From Candidatus Iainarchaeum sp. (lineage in GTDB: Archaea; Iainarchaeota; Iainarchaeia; Iainarchaeales; GW2011-AR10), in NCBI GenBank assembly GCA_016198165.1, contig JACQJF010000049.1, positions 1 through 33,953 on the forward strand: a stretch of DNA of 33,953 bases, written 5' to 3'. A program made the position numbers and the translations under genes. Below are positions 13,439 to 21,151 of the stretch, one piece after another (the stretch's first letter is position 1; every line of letters starts with the position of its first letter). The notes under the pieces were generated by a model. The model was given only the letters and a program-made list of their open reading frames with translations. It had not been told where the DNA came from and did not search any database.

Positions 13439-14569
13439 ATGAAGTCGAATATTTTTGAGAAGCTGGGGGTGGATGGAAGCGTGTTTTTGGATGAGCGCCA
13501 CCTTTACCCTGATTTTGTCCCGGAAAAGCTTTTGCACCGGGACCGGGAAATCGAGGGCCTTGCGCGCATCTTCAACCTCCTTGTGAAGGGCAGAAAGCCT
13601 CACAATGTTTTCATAACCGGCCCGACAGGCGTGGGGAAGACGACTGTTGCGAGGTTTGTCTTAAGCGAGGCAGAAGAATTCACTGAGCGCGTCAAGAGCC
13701 TTTACCTGAATTGTTTTGAATTCAATTCGCGCCACTCGGTTCTTTCAGGCATCACGAATTTTCTTGGCCGGGCTTCCCCGAGGCGGGGCATTGCAACTGA
13801 CGAGATTTACACGTCAATGCTAGAGTCCCTGTCCAAAGCCGCTTTTTCGCCGATAATTGTGCTTGACGAGGCTGACCAGTTGTTTGTGTCCTCTGAAGGG
13901 CAGAAGCTGTTGTATGACCTGCTTCGCGTCACGGAGTTTGGAAAGAATTCTTTTTGCCTTGTATTGGTTTCAAACAACGAGTCGCTTGCTTTTTCGCTTG
14001 ACGAGCGCGTGAGGAGCTCCCTTGGCGAGGAAACAATCAGGTTTTCACCTTATTCTCCAGAACAGTTGAAGGACATTTTCCGCGAGAGGGTGGGTCTTGC
14101 GTTTTTGCCGTCAAGCGTTGAAGAGGAGGTCATTGGTTTTGTCGCAGCCAAGTGCGCGCTCCTTGGCGGGGACTGCAGGATTGGAATCGAGACTCTCCTC
14201 AAGGCGGGGCGCGAGGCGGAAAAGCACGGCTTGCGCAAAGTGTCGCTTGTTCACGCGAAAAAGGCCTTTGAGTCCGTTGAAGGGGCTTCGCTCCTCAAGG
14301 GCGTGAAATACTTGTCCGCTGCGGAGAAAACGATTCTTTCGATTGTCGCAAAAAACGGTGAAATCAAGTCCGGCAGGGTTTTTGAATTATTTTCAGGGTC
14401 TTTTTCACAGGGCATGTCTGAGCGCAGGCTGCGCGACCTGTTGAACGGGCTTGAGAAAAAGGGTTTTCTATTATCTGAACAGATAATTCTTGGCAACCAG
14501 GGCAAGACACGGTCGTTTAAGTGCATGGTTCCGGCCGGCCTTTTGCTCAAAGAGATTTCAAAAAACTGA
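13439..14569 (+). CDS. cdc6: Orc1/Cdc6 replication initiator ATPase
   Basis: 376-residue AAA+ protein that binds origins and recruits the MCM helicase. Walker A is GPTGVGKTT at residues 61-69, Walker B is IIVLDEADQLF at 139-149, and sensor-1 (VLVSNNESLAF) and sensor-2/arginine regions (DERVRSSLGEETIRFSPY) follow. The C-terminal 90 residues form the winged-helix DNA-binding domain (EKTILSIVAKNGEIKSGRVF). Length is normal for archaeal Orc1/Cdc6. The ATG at 13439 follows an eight-T run. The gene stands alone, downstream of the hairpin-rich intergenic region. Confidence 0.95.
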   Translation: MKSNIFEKLGVDGSVFLDERHLYPDFVPEKLLHRDREIEGLARIFNLLVKGRKPHNVFITGPTGVGKTTVARFVLSEAEEFTERVKSLYLNCFEFNSRHSVLSGITNFLGRASPRRGIATDEIYTSMLESLSKAAFSPIIVLDEADQLFVSSEGQKLLYDLLRVTEFGKNSFCLVLVSNNESLAFSLDERVRSSLGEETIRFSPYSPEQLKDIFRERVGLAFLPSSVEEEVIGFVAAKCALLGGDCRIGIETLLKAGREAEKHGLRKVSLVHAKKAFESVEGASLLKGVKYLSAAEKTILSIVAKNGEIKSGRVFELFSGSFSQGMSERRLRDLLNGLEKKGFLLSEQIILGNQGKTRSFKCMVPAGLLLKEISKN

Positions 14570-14643
14570 CTGCAAGCAGGCCGAAACCAATAAAAACTTG
14601 TTAAGCCAACATTAATGGTACAAACTCTGAAGGCTTGGCTGTA

Positions 14644-15498
14644 ATGGTTGAAGAAGCAAAAGTTCCGTTGGAAATCAAAAAAGAGATAAAGTCTGCCAGT
14701 ATAAAGGCAAAGTCTGCTGACACAAAGGCTGAAAAGGCGCTTTCCCAGGATGAAACGCAGAAGTCTGAACTCAAAAAGCTTGCACAGGACGTGGCTTCCC
14801 TGAAAAAAAAGGGCGCAAAGAAAAAGCAGTTGAGCGAGTACAATCTCTTTGTTAAGCGCCAGTTGCAGCAGGGAAGGACTTTTTTGCAGGCAGTGCGCCT
14901 GTGGAAGCGCCAGCAGAAGGCTACAAAGTCCCTGCGCAAAAAAACAATAAAAAAGATTGCCAAGCCTATAAAGAAGAAAACCGTGAAAAAAGTCGCCAAG
15001 CTCAGGAAAAAGGCGAAAAAAACAGTTGTGAAAAAGAAAACAATTGCAAGGCCGAGATTGAAAAAGAAATCAAAAGCCCTGCCAAGGGTTTCTTCTGTTA
15101 AAAAAGTTATCCACACTTTGCGAAAGCGCAGTGCGGGGCTTGTTTTTTCAAGCGAGCAAATGAAATCCTTGTCCGAAAAAATCGTGGGCCTTGAAAAAAA
15201 ACTCGGCTCTGCGCAGATGCATGTTTCACAAAACACCACGTCCCCTTTTTTCCTTGACCTGCTTGGCTCTGTTTCATCAGAGGGAACGCATGAGGTTTCA
15301 GACGAGGAAATCGCGTTAAAGCTTGCAGGCCTTTACTTCAAGGAAGTCGCCAGGCTTGGCTTTAAGCGCTCCCTTGAACTTGACTCCGTAATCAATGCGT
15401 ACTTTTATTCCCTTGCAAGAATCAGGAGAAAGGACACCGAGTCAAAGGAAATAATCAGTGCTGTCAGGGATTCGAATATCAGCTCCAAGGGCTTTTGA
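14644..15498 (+). CDS. Lysine-rich chromatin-like protein with HMG/SAP-like and C-terminal paralogous domains
   Basis: 284 residues from ATG 14644. Three parts can be seen. Residues 1-60 are a charged helical segment. Residues 63-88 read LSEYNLFVKRQLQQGRTF and continue AVRLWKR, a YN-x-F...W pattern like short HMG/YABBY-type DNA-binding modules. Residues 91-145 are extremely Lys-rich with KK-x-VKK-type repeats, like linker histone H1 tails. Residues 218-262 (SDEEIALKLAGLYFKEVARL and on) form a domain that is repeated in the next gene. No catalytic motif is seen. A role in DNA compaction is inference. The next gene begins 9 nt after its stop, so they form an operon. Confidence 0.65.
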   Translation: MVEEAKVPLEIKKEIKSASIKAKSADTKAEKALSQDETQKSELKKLAQDVASLKKKGAKKKQLSEYNLFVKRQLQQGRTFLQAVRLWKRQQKATKSLRKKTIKKIAKPIKKKTVKKVAKLRKKAKKTVVKKKTIARPRLKKKSKALPRVSSVKKVIHTLRKRSAGLVFSSEQMKSLSEKIVGLEKKLGSAQMHVSQNTTSPFFLDLLGSVSSEGTHEVSDEEIALKLAGLYFKEVARLGFKRSLELDSVINAYFYSLARIRRKDTESKEIISAVRDSNISSKGF

Positions 15499-15507
15499 GG
15501 TGAAAAA

Positions 15508-15831
15508 ATGAAGAAAAATATTTCAGACGAGGAAGTGGCTTTCAAAATAGTGAACATTTATTTCGAGGAAATCGCACGCCTTGGTTTTAAGAGAAGCCTT
15601 GACCTGGATGCAATAATCAACGCTTATTTTTACACGCTTCAGCGCATAAAAAACAAGGACAAGCTCCTGGTGGAAATGGGCAAAAAAGTCATGGAGGAAG
15701 AAGCGCGCCTCAAGACCCAGTCCAGGGAAGAAATGATTCCTTCGATGCAGGAGCGAGCCCCAGGCATGCAGGCGGAAACTTCTTCCGGTACAGAAGGCCT
15801 AAAAGCCCTACCCACTGAAAAAAAACTGTAA
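15508..15831 (+). CDS. Small protein sharing the C-terminal domain of the preceding chromatin-like protein
   Basis: 107 residues. Residues 4-50 (ISDEEVAFKIVNIYFEEIAR, then LGFKRSLDLDAIINAYFYTL) match residues 218-262 of the upstream protein at most positions, so the domain was duplicated. The rest is a Met/Glu/Gln-rich low-complexity tail. A clear ribosome binding site, GAGGTGA, precedes ATG 15508. The domain is predicted helical, with alternating hydrophobic positions suited to dimerisation, so the two proteins might heterodimerise. That is inference; I know of no named family. Confidence 0.65.
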   Translation: MKKNISDEEVAFKIVNIYFEEIARLGFKRSLDLDAIINAYFYTLQRIKNKDKLLVEMGKKVMEEEARLKTQSREEMIPSMQERAPGMQAETSSGTEGLKALPTEKKL

Positions 15832-15837
15832 GGCTAA

Positions 15838-16125
15838 TCAGTATTTCCCGCGCTTGCCTTTTCCCGTGGGATTTTGCTTGTAAATCTCTATTTTGGCGTG
15901 TTTAATATAACTTCTGGAGATTTCTCTTCCTGTTTGGATTTCTTCTCTTGTTTTTTTGGCTAGTCCTCTCAATGCCTTTGAATTCTTTTCCAAACTCCTG
16001 AGTTCAGATTCCTTTGCAGTTTCTCTCAACCTCCTTGCAACCCTATTCAAGGCTTTAGCGTATTCAATATGAGGCCGTGCAAGAGGCGGTATTACTCTTT
16101 TCTGTGGTTTTCTTGTGATTGGCAT
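15838..16125 (-). CDS. Small basic helical hypothetical protein
   Basis: 95 residues, strongly basic at both ends (ITRKPQKRVIPP and QNPTGKGKRGKY), with a long charged helix between (ALNRVARRLRETAKESELRS). The ribosome binding site GAGGTGA is followed by an A-tract and ATG 16125. It starts 6 nt after the stop of the DUF4389 gene on the same strand, so the two are co-transcribed. No domain recognised; nucleic-acid or ribosome association is possible given the charge. Confidence 0.55.
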   Translation of the reverse strand: MPITRKPQKRVIPPLARPHIEYAKALNRVARRLRETAKESELRSLEKNSKALRGLAKKTREEIQTGREISRSYIKHAKIEIYKQNPTGKGKRGKY

Positions 16126-16131
16126 TTTTTT

Positions 16132-16419
16132 TCACCTCAGTTCTTCCGGTATAATTGGCGGCCTTTCATCGGTTGAGCACATGAGGTATGCCGTCATTTT
16201 TGCGCGGTAGCCAATGCTCATTGCGACAAACCTGCTTATGCTCAAAAACTTTTTCCCGAGGAAAAGGATGCTCAAAACGTTCACTATGAATGCAATGCCT
16301 CCGATTATTCCAAGGATTGCCGAAACGATTATGAGTGGTATCCAGTACACAAGCCTCACCAAGAGCTCTACACGGCTTGCTTTTTCCTGTTCCTTTACCT
16401 GAAAATCAATCGTCTGCAA
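16132..16419 (-). CDS. DUF4389 membrane protein
   Basis: 95 residues with two hydrophobic segments (LLVRLVYWIPLIIVSAILG and IAFIVNVLSILFLG), followed by GKKFLSISRFVAMSIGYRAK and MTAYLMCSTDERPPI. The order of hydrophobic pair, short Gly-Lys turn, R-x-x-A-x-x-x-x-Y and TDE-x-PP is that of DUF4389 proteins, usually found as a lipid- or surface-related membrane domain of unknown function. Translation starts with TTG 16419 behind GAGGTGAG and a T-run. It heads a two-gene operon with the small basic protein. Confidence 0.75.
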   Translation of the reverse strand: MQTIDFQVKEQEKASRVELLVRLVYWIPLIIVSAILGIIGGIAFIVNVLSILFLGKKFLSISRFVAMSIGYRAKMTAYLMCSTDERPPIIPEELR

Positions 16420-16462
16420 AAAAACTCACCTCGACATATGGTGTGCTTTTGAAGAATTAAGC

Positions 16463-17653
16463 TTATCCTTTGAACACGATTTCAATCGCATCGCGGTGCT
16501 TGAGCACGTGTTCGCGCCCCACGACCATTTTGGTTTTGGAGTCAATTGCGCGGATGAACCCGTTCCCGATGTCTGTGTGGAGCTTGAAGGCAAAGTTGAG
16601 TGCAGTTGACCCGTTGGGAATCAGGAAACAGTCCGGGATGTAGTTTCCATGCTGGTCTTTGAGTTTTCCGCCTGCCGGGAACACCGCGATGTACTTCAGT
16701 TCTTCGAAAACCGTTTTGTCAAGCACTTCCTGCACGCCAGTTGAACCGAATTTTTCCAAAACATTTGCCTTTATGTAATCCAGGCCTTTTTTTTGCTTTT
16801 CCTCCAATGCCTTGAGTTCTTTGAACCCCCTGTCACCAGGCATGTACTCGATTGCTTCTTCTTTTGAAGCGCGTTTGAGTGCAAGTTCTGAAACCGCGCT
16901 GCAGCCAATGACCAGGGTGTCGGGGTATTTTTCCTTTATCCTTTCCACGTTTTTTTCAGCACCGGGCAAATCAATCTTGTTTGCGGCAACCACCATCGGC
17001 TTTGTCGCCTTCCTTAATTCAACAGCAAAGCTCATGGTGTCCTCGTCCGTCCAGGTGAAGAGTTTTTTGTCCAGTAGCCCTGACTTGTTCAGCGCGGTTT
17101 CAATTGTGTGCACGGTTGCCCCGATTCCGGATAGGCTCTGCTGCATTGCCTCAAAGAGCTTTGCCTTGGAGTCAATCGGGTGTTTGCCGAACTTTGGCCA
17201 GTTTTTTTTGATTACTCCAAAGAACCATTTGTCTATTTCCTCGCGCAGGAATGAAACAAAGTTCACCGGGTCATAAGTGCCGGGCGGGACGGTTTCGCCT
17301 TTCTCGTTGGTGCTCCCGCTTGCGTCAATCACCTGTATAAGTGCGTCTGCACGCGAAAGGTCGGACAGAAACTGGTTGCCCATTCCCTTTCCCTCACTAG
17401 CCCCAGGCACGAGTCCGGCAACGTCTATAAGCTCGACTGGGACAAAGCGTGTCCCGTTTTTGCAGTACCCTGTTCTAGGGTTGCATTGGACGCCAAATTC
17501 GCGGTCAATGCACTGTACGCGCACAAAACCCACCCCCACGTTGGGTTCAATCGTGGTAAAGGGATATGAAGCCATGGGCACGTTCAAAAGCGTTGCCGCG
17601 TTGAAAAAAGTGCTCTTACCACTCGAAGGTGCACCTACCAAACCGATCTGCAT
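16463..17653 (-). CDS. ychF: YchF/OLA1-family GTPase (archaeal type) with TGS domain
   Basis: 396-residue P-loop NTPase of the Obg-related YchF group, which bind ribosomes and can hydrolyse ATP. G1 is GAPSSGKST at residues 7-15, G3 is DVAGLVPGASEGKGMGNQFL, G4 is NKID (ANKIDLPG), and SAVSELAL lies in the G5 position. The C-terminus (VFPAGGKLKDQHGN to EIVFKG) is the TGS domain. YchF proteins typically replace the G4 specificity, but NKID is intact here. Length agrees with archaeal members. The start is ATG 17653. It is not coupled to a neighbour. Confidence 0.93.
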   Translation of the reverse strand: MQIGLVGAPSSGKSTFFNAATLLNVPMASYPFTTIEPNVGVGFVRVQCIDREFGVQCNPRTGYCKNGTRFVPVELIDVAGLVPGASEGKGMGNQFLSDLSRADALIQVIDASGSTNEKGETVPPGTYDPVNFVSFLREEIDKWFFGVIKKNWPKFGKHPIDSKAKLFEAMQQSLSGIGATVHTIETALNKSGLLDKKLFTWTDEDTMSFAVELRKATKPMVVAANKIDLPGAEKNVERIKEKYPDTLVIGCSAVSELALKRASKEEAIEYMPGDRGFKELKALEEKQKKGLDYIKANVLEKFGSTGVQEVLDKTVFEELKYIAVFPAGGKLKDQHGNYIPDCFLIPNGSTALNFAFKLHTDIGNGFIRAIDSKTKMVVGREHVLKHRDAIEIVFKG

Positions 17654-17711
17654 TATCTCACCTTTAATTAAACGAATTTTTTGCTCCGCTATTGTTTTTA
17701 ATTCAACTGAA

Positions 17712-18104
17712 TCAGATTAGTTCTTTCTTTATTTTGTCGAATTTTTCAAAATGTTTGTCTTTTGTTAAAACCGTAAGGCCGTTTTCTTCTGCGATAGCGG
17801 CTATAATACAGTCAATTAGCCCAACCTGTTTTACCTTTTTGCCAGTTGATTTGTTGACTTGAACCCAGAGTTCTCCAGCCAGTTCTTCCGAAAATCTTGT
17901 TGTATGCACTATTTCCGATGATATTTCAATTCTCGAAATTTTTTGGGCTACATCGATTTTGTTTAAATGGCACCATTTGCTTATTTCGGCAATGCTGGCA
18001 CTTGCTGTAAACAAGGAGACATTAAAAAGTTTTATAACAACCTGTTTTCCTTTTGGTGTTTCTTGAAATATTTCTATCCAAACAGATGTATCGACCAAAT
18101 ACAC
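17712..18104 (-). CDS. vapC: VapC-type PIN-domain toxin ribonuclease
   Basis: 130 residues. The PIN fold opens with MYLVDTSVWIEIF (catalytic Asp 5), has the second acidic site in ASIAEISKW, and the C-terminal acidic cluster in GLIDCIIAAIAEENGLTVLTKD, with Asp-x-x-x-x-x-Ala and Thr-x-Asp as usual. VapC toxins cut tRNA or rRNA. The start is GTG 18104, which overlaps the antitoxin stop (TAGTG) by one nt. Length is typical. The pair stands between ychF and tRNA-Gly. Confidence 0.93.
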   Translation of the reverse strand: MYLVDTSVWIEIFQETPKGKQVVIKLFNVSLFTASASIAEISKWCHLNKIDVAQKISRIEISSEIVHTTRFSEELAGELWVQVNKSTGKKVKQVGLIDCIIAAIAEENGLTVLTKDKHFEKFDKIKKELI

Positions 18105-18310
18105 TAGAATTCCCTGTCCTCTTCTTCCCTTTTGAAAGGCTTTGTTCCTTTGGCAGAGCCAAGCAATTCCAAAAGTGCCTCTTTTTGCCTTGGTTTAATT
18201 ACTGAAAATTTGACTCTTTGGTTGAATTTGAGCCTGTTTTTTTCCAGGTCTTTTTTGGAAATTGAAATTGCGGCAGAATTCCCCACCCTGATAACTTTTC
18301 CTTCAAGCAT
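18104..18310 (-). CDS. vapB: VapB-type AbrB/MazE-fold antitoxin
   Basis: 68 residues from ATG 18310, which lies 5 nt after a GAGGTG ribosome binding site; the longer frame lacks one. LEGKVIRVGNSAAISISKKDLE is the swapped-hairpin DNA-binding motif of AbrB/MazE proteins, and the charged C-terminus (KPFKREEEDREF) would wrap the toxin. It overlaps vapC by one nt. A perfect 12-bp palindrome 18 nt upstream of the start is the likely autoregulatory operator. Confidence 0.88.
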   Translation of the reverse strand: MLEGKVIRVGNSAAISISKKDLEKNRLKFNQRVKFSVIKPRQKEALLELLGSAKGTKPFKREEEDREF

Positions 18311-18327
18311 TAAAACACCTCTAAGTA

Positions 18328-18339
18328 ATAACATGTTAT
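18328..18339. promoter_or_regulatory. Candidate VapB operator
   Basis: ATAACATGTTAT is a perfect 12-bp palindrome immediately upstream of the vapB ribosome binding site, overlapping the AT-rich promoter. Dimeric AbrB-fold antitoxins bind such sites. Inference from position and symmetry. Confidence 0.5.
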
Positions 18340-18404
18340 AACAAGTTTTTATTCTTTTCCACGTTACGGTTTTAAAGAAATTCCAGTTTAATTTTCTTTG
18401 AATC

Positions 18405-18475
18405 GCAGCTGTGGTTCAGTGGCAGAATGAAACCTTCCCAAGGTTTTGATGCGGGTTCGATTCCCGCCAGCTGCA
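18405..18475 (+). tRNA. tRNA-Gly(CCC)
   Basis: Intron-free cloverleaf: acceptor GCAGCTG/CAGCTGC with discriminator A, D stem GTTC/GAAT, anticodon stem AACC-type pairs AAACC/GGTTT around TTCCCAA, and T arm GCGGG-TTCGATT-CCCGC. The anticodon is CCC, reading GGG codons. CCA is not encoded. The next ORF begins 4 nt after the tRNA, so RNA processing must separate the tRNA from any downstream message. vapBC is divergent on the left. Confidence 0.95.
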
Positions 18476-18478
18476 TTT

Positions 18479-19354
18479 ATGCCGGAAAGCAGGGGAAAAA
18501 GAAGTATTTTTTCTGTCAGGCCGTATTTAAGGCGAATTGGAGCGCGAAATAGTGGAAGCCTTGCAAAAAGATGGCATTCAAAAATTCCTGAATATTCAAG
18601 TGGTTCTGCCAGGGAAACAGCTTCTTGGCTAAAGTTTCCGCGTTTTGGGAAACTTTTCATTGCATCCTTTGCAGACCGGCAATCAGTTGGCAGGAGCAAG
18701 CGTATTCTCATGTCCATTATTAGTTCTCCTTATGAATCTCCCTTGAGTTTATCATTATTATTTGGGGGAAAGTTAGATCGTTTCGATGCACGCCTGGGTT
18801 TTGACAGTGAAGCCGTATATATTGAAGCTCTTCAGGGTCCGAAAGATTCTTCTGACAAGGCAAATTGGATTCGCCAGGAACTTGGCATGCCTTGGCCAGA
18901 TTTTTTGCTTAGACAGATTGAAGAACACGCAAGAGGGCTTGGGTTTCGTTATGTGAGAATTCATGACCCTTCAACAAGCCTTTATTTCAATATGCTTACA
19001 GAAACCGTGCCGCTTTCGAATGCAGAGTTTAAAAAAATTAAACGGCGTGTTGACTCCCTGGTTAAATGGGGAGAACGGCAAGGGCCATTGGAGTTATCTG
19101 ATGAAGAAATAACTGCATTAAAAATGGTTAAGCAAAAAGAAGGCGTGCGTTTAGTTGGCAGAAAAATTTTTTTGGAACGCACGCTGAATCCTAGCGAAAG
19201 GGAGGCGTTTTGGGCCAGGTTCGAGCGGGCTGTCGAGATCCAGCAAAGCACTGTAAAACTGCAGCAAAGAATAAAAAGTTTCATTAACCGAGTGGCAAAA
19301 AACAATGGCTACACAAAGAAGGGGGATATTTTCCAAAAAAGCTTAAGCCTGTAA
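18479..19354 (+). CDS. Hypothetical protein, unknown family
   Basis: About 291 residues from ATG 18479, the first start after tRNA-Gly; another in-frame ATG at 18710 would give 214 residues and avoids the odd Arg/Ser-rich N-terminus. The part after that has LGFDSEAVYIEALQG, LGMPWPDFLLRQIEEHARGL, GFRYVRIHDPSTSLYFNML and a helical basic C-terminus (RIKSFINRVAKNNGYTKK). The alternation of strands and helices is compatible with a small alpha/beta fold, but no catalytic motif is identifiable. The N-terminal 77 residues may be untranslated sequence or a fast-evolving extension. Confidence 0.5.
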   Translation: MPESRGKRSIFSVRPYLRRIGARNSGSLAKRWHSKIPEYSSGSARETASWLKFPRFGKLFIASFADRQSVGRSKRILMSIISSPYESPLSLSLLFGGKLDRFDARLGFDSEAVYIEALQGPKDSSDKANWIRQELGMPWPDFLLRQIEEHARGLGFRYVRIHDPSTSLYFNMLTETVPLSNAEFKKIKRRVDSLVKWGERQGPLELSDEEITALKMVKQKEGVRLVGRKIFLERTLNPSEREAFWARFERAVEIQQSTVKLQQRIKSFINRVAKNNGYTKKGDIFQKSLSL

Positions 19355-19373
19355 AATCCAGGGGCGTGCAAAA

Positions 19374-19778
19374 ATGAAACCCCATGAGCAAATCCTCCTT
19401 TCCGCAAAAACCATTGCCGTGGTTGGCTTGTCGCGCGACCCGAAAAAAGACTCTCACTCCGTGGCAAAGTACTTGCAGGAAAAAGGCTACAAAATAATCC
19501 CGGTCAATCCATCTGGCGGGGAGCTGCTTGGTGAAAAAGTTTACACATCTCTTTCCGAAATAAAAGTGCCGGTTGGCATAGTGGATGTTTTCAGGCCTTC
19601 AGAGGAATGCGCAGAAATCGCGGAGCAGGCAATCAAACTCCGCCCAAAAATGGTGTGGCTGCAGCTTGGAATAACCAGTGAAAAAGCACGCGAAATCTGC
19701 GAAAAAGCAGGGGTTGTTTTTGTGCAAAACCACTGCATCCGCACCGAACACAAGCGCCTGGCTGGCACAGGGTTTTAA
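19374..19778 (+). CDS. CoA-binding domain protein (YccU/COG1832 family)
   Basis: 134-residue Rossmann-fold protein. It opens with TIAVVGLSRDPKKDSHSVAKYL, the CoA-binding signature, followed by KIIPVNPSGGELLGEKVY, VDVFRPSEE and KMVWLQLGITSEKA, ending CEKAGVVFVQNHCIRTEH. All blocks of the stand-alone CoA_binding_2 family are present. Members bind CoA or nucleotides; the physiological role is not well defined. It lies 26 nt upstream of rfcL on the same strand. Confidence 0.9.
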   Translation: MKPHEQILLSAKTIAVVGLSRDPKKDSHSVAKYLQEKGYKIIPVNPSGGELLGEKVYTSLSEIKVPVGIVDVFRPSEECAEIAEQAIKLRPKMVWLQLGITSEKAREICEKAGVVFVQNHCIRTEHKRLAGTGF

Positions 19779-19804
19779 CTAATTTATCGCCCTTTTTTTC
19801 GTGT

Positions 19805-21151
19805 ATGGGTAGTTTGTGGACGGAAGAGTTTTTTCCCAAGAATTTTGAGGAATTCATTGGGAACAGCGAAGTCGTTGAGAATTCCGTTAAATGGGCCAGG
19901 TCCTGGCAGGACGGAAAACCACAAAAGCCGCTCCTATTGTTTGGCGCGCCCGGCACAGGCAAAACCTGCCTTGTTTATCTTCTTGCAAGCCATTTCAAGT
20001 GGTCTGTCTTTGAGATGAACAGTTCGGATTCGCGCGACAAGGACTCAATCGAGAGAACCGCGTCAGCCGCGGCCATGAACTCTTCGCTTTCAGGTGAAAG
20101 GCGCCTTGTCCTGTTTGACGAAATCGACTGCATTTTGTCGGATGACCGTGGGGGCATTGGGGCAATCCTATCGGTTTTAAAGGAAGCAAAAAACCCGGTC
20201 ATCCTCACTGCAAATGACCTTTACTCTGACAAAAAACTTGCCCCGCTGCGCGAGTACTGTGAAAAGGCGGAGTTCAAAAAAATAAATTATCTTTCAATTG
20301 CAAAACGCCTGCGCGAAATTCTTTCGCTTAAAGGCGTGGAGTTTGACGAGGAGGCAGTCAAAGAGCTTGCGAAAAACTCCAGCGGGGATTTCCGCGCGGC
20401 CTTGCTTGACTCACAGTCGCTTGCGCTTTCCGGAAAAATAGGGAAAAAAGACATAGAGCTTTTTTCAGGGCGCGAGCGTGAGGAAAAGATTTTCTCCGTT
20501 CTCTCAAAGGTTTTTTTCGGTAAAACGAGTGACGAAATCCGCAGAGCCGTTTTTTATTCTGACGTAAACCAGGATCTTCTTATGCGCTGGGTTGAGGAAA
20601 ACATTCCGCGCCAGTTCCGGGGCGAGGATATAGCGCAGGCTTTCAACCGCCTCAGCCGGGCAGATGTTTTTTCCGGCAGGATAATGCGCAGGCAACACTA
20701 TGGCTTCATGAAGTATACGGGGGATCTCCTGACGCTTGGGGTGAACTCCGCAAAAACCACAAGCACCCACTCGTTTAACCCTTTCACTTTTCCAACCCTT
20801 CTTTCAAAACTTTCCCGCTCAAGTGCCGAGCGTGAGACGAGGAAAAGCGCTTCGCTGAAAATAGGGCGGAAAACGCATGCATCCGTAAGGAAAACAAGCG
20901 TTGAATCAATGCCTTTTCTTCCGGTTATTCTTGGGGACAAGCAAAAGGCTGCGCTTTTTTTTGCGGAATTCGATTTTTCCGCCCAGGAAGCCGGTTTTTT
21001 GGTTGGGGCAAAGCATGACTCGAAAAAAGTTGAAAACCTGCTGGCTGAGGCGGAAAAAATAAAGGCAGAAAGGCTGGTTCAAAAAAACAAAAAAGCTTTC
21101 CCGGCGATTGCACAAGAGGATTTTTCAGAATCCCAGACAAGGCTATTCTAG
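19805..21151 (+). CDS. rfcL: Replication factor C large subunit
   Basis: 448-residue AAA+ ATPase of the clamp loader, which opens and loads PCNA. Walker A GAPGTGKT is at residues 47-54, Walker B LVLFDEID at 101-108, and sensor-1 VILTAND and the SSGDFRAALLDSQSL region follow, as in archaeal RfcL. The helical collar is the C-terminal half. The protein ends ESQTRLF, which resembles a minimal PCNA-interacting (PIP) peptide. It is a little short compared with many archaeal RfcL. The last 9 nt overlap the 3' end of pheT on the other strand. The small subunit is not in the window. Confidence 0.95.
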   Translation: MGSLWTEEFFPKNFEEFIGNSEVVENSVKWARSWQDGKPQKPLLLFGAPGTGKTCLVYLLASHFKWSVFEMNSSDSRDKDSIERTASAAAMNSSLSGERRLVLFDEIDCILSDDRGGIGAILSVLKEAKNPVILTANDLYSDKKLAPLREYCEKAEFKKINYLSIAKRLREILSLKGVEFDEEAVKELAKNSSGDFRAALLDSQSLALSGKIGKKDIELFSGREREEKIFSVLSKVFFGKTSDEIRRAVFYSDVNQDLLMRWVEENIPRQFRGEDIAQAFNRLSRADVFSGRIMRRQHYGFMKYTGDLLTLGVNSAKTTSTHSFNPFTFPTLLSKLSRSSAERETRKSASLKIGRKTHASVRKTSVESMPFLPVILGDKQKAALFFAEFDFSAQEAGFLVGAKHDSKKVENLLAEAEKIKAERLVQKNKKAFPAIAQEDFSESQTRLF

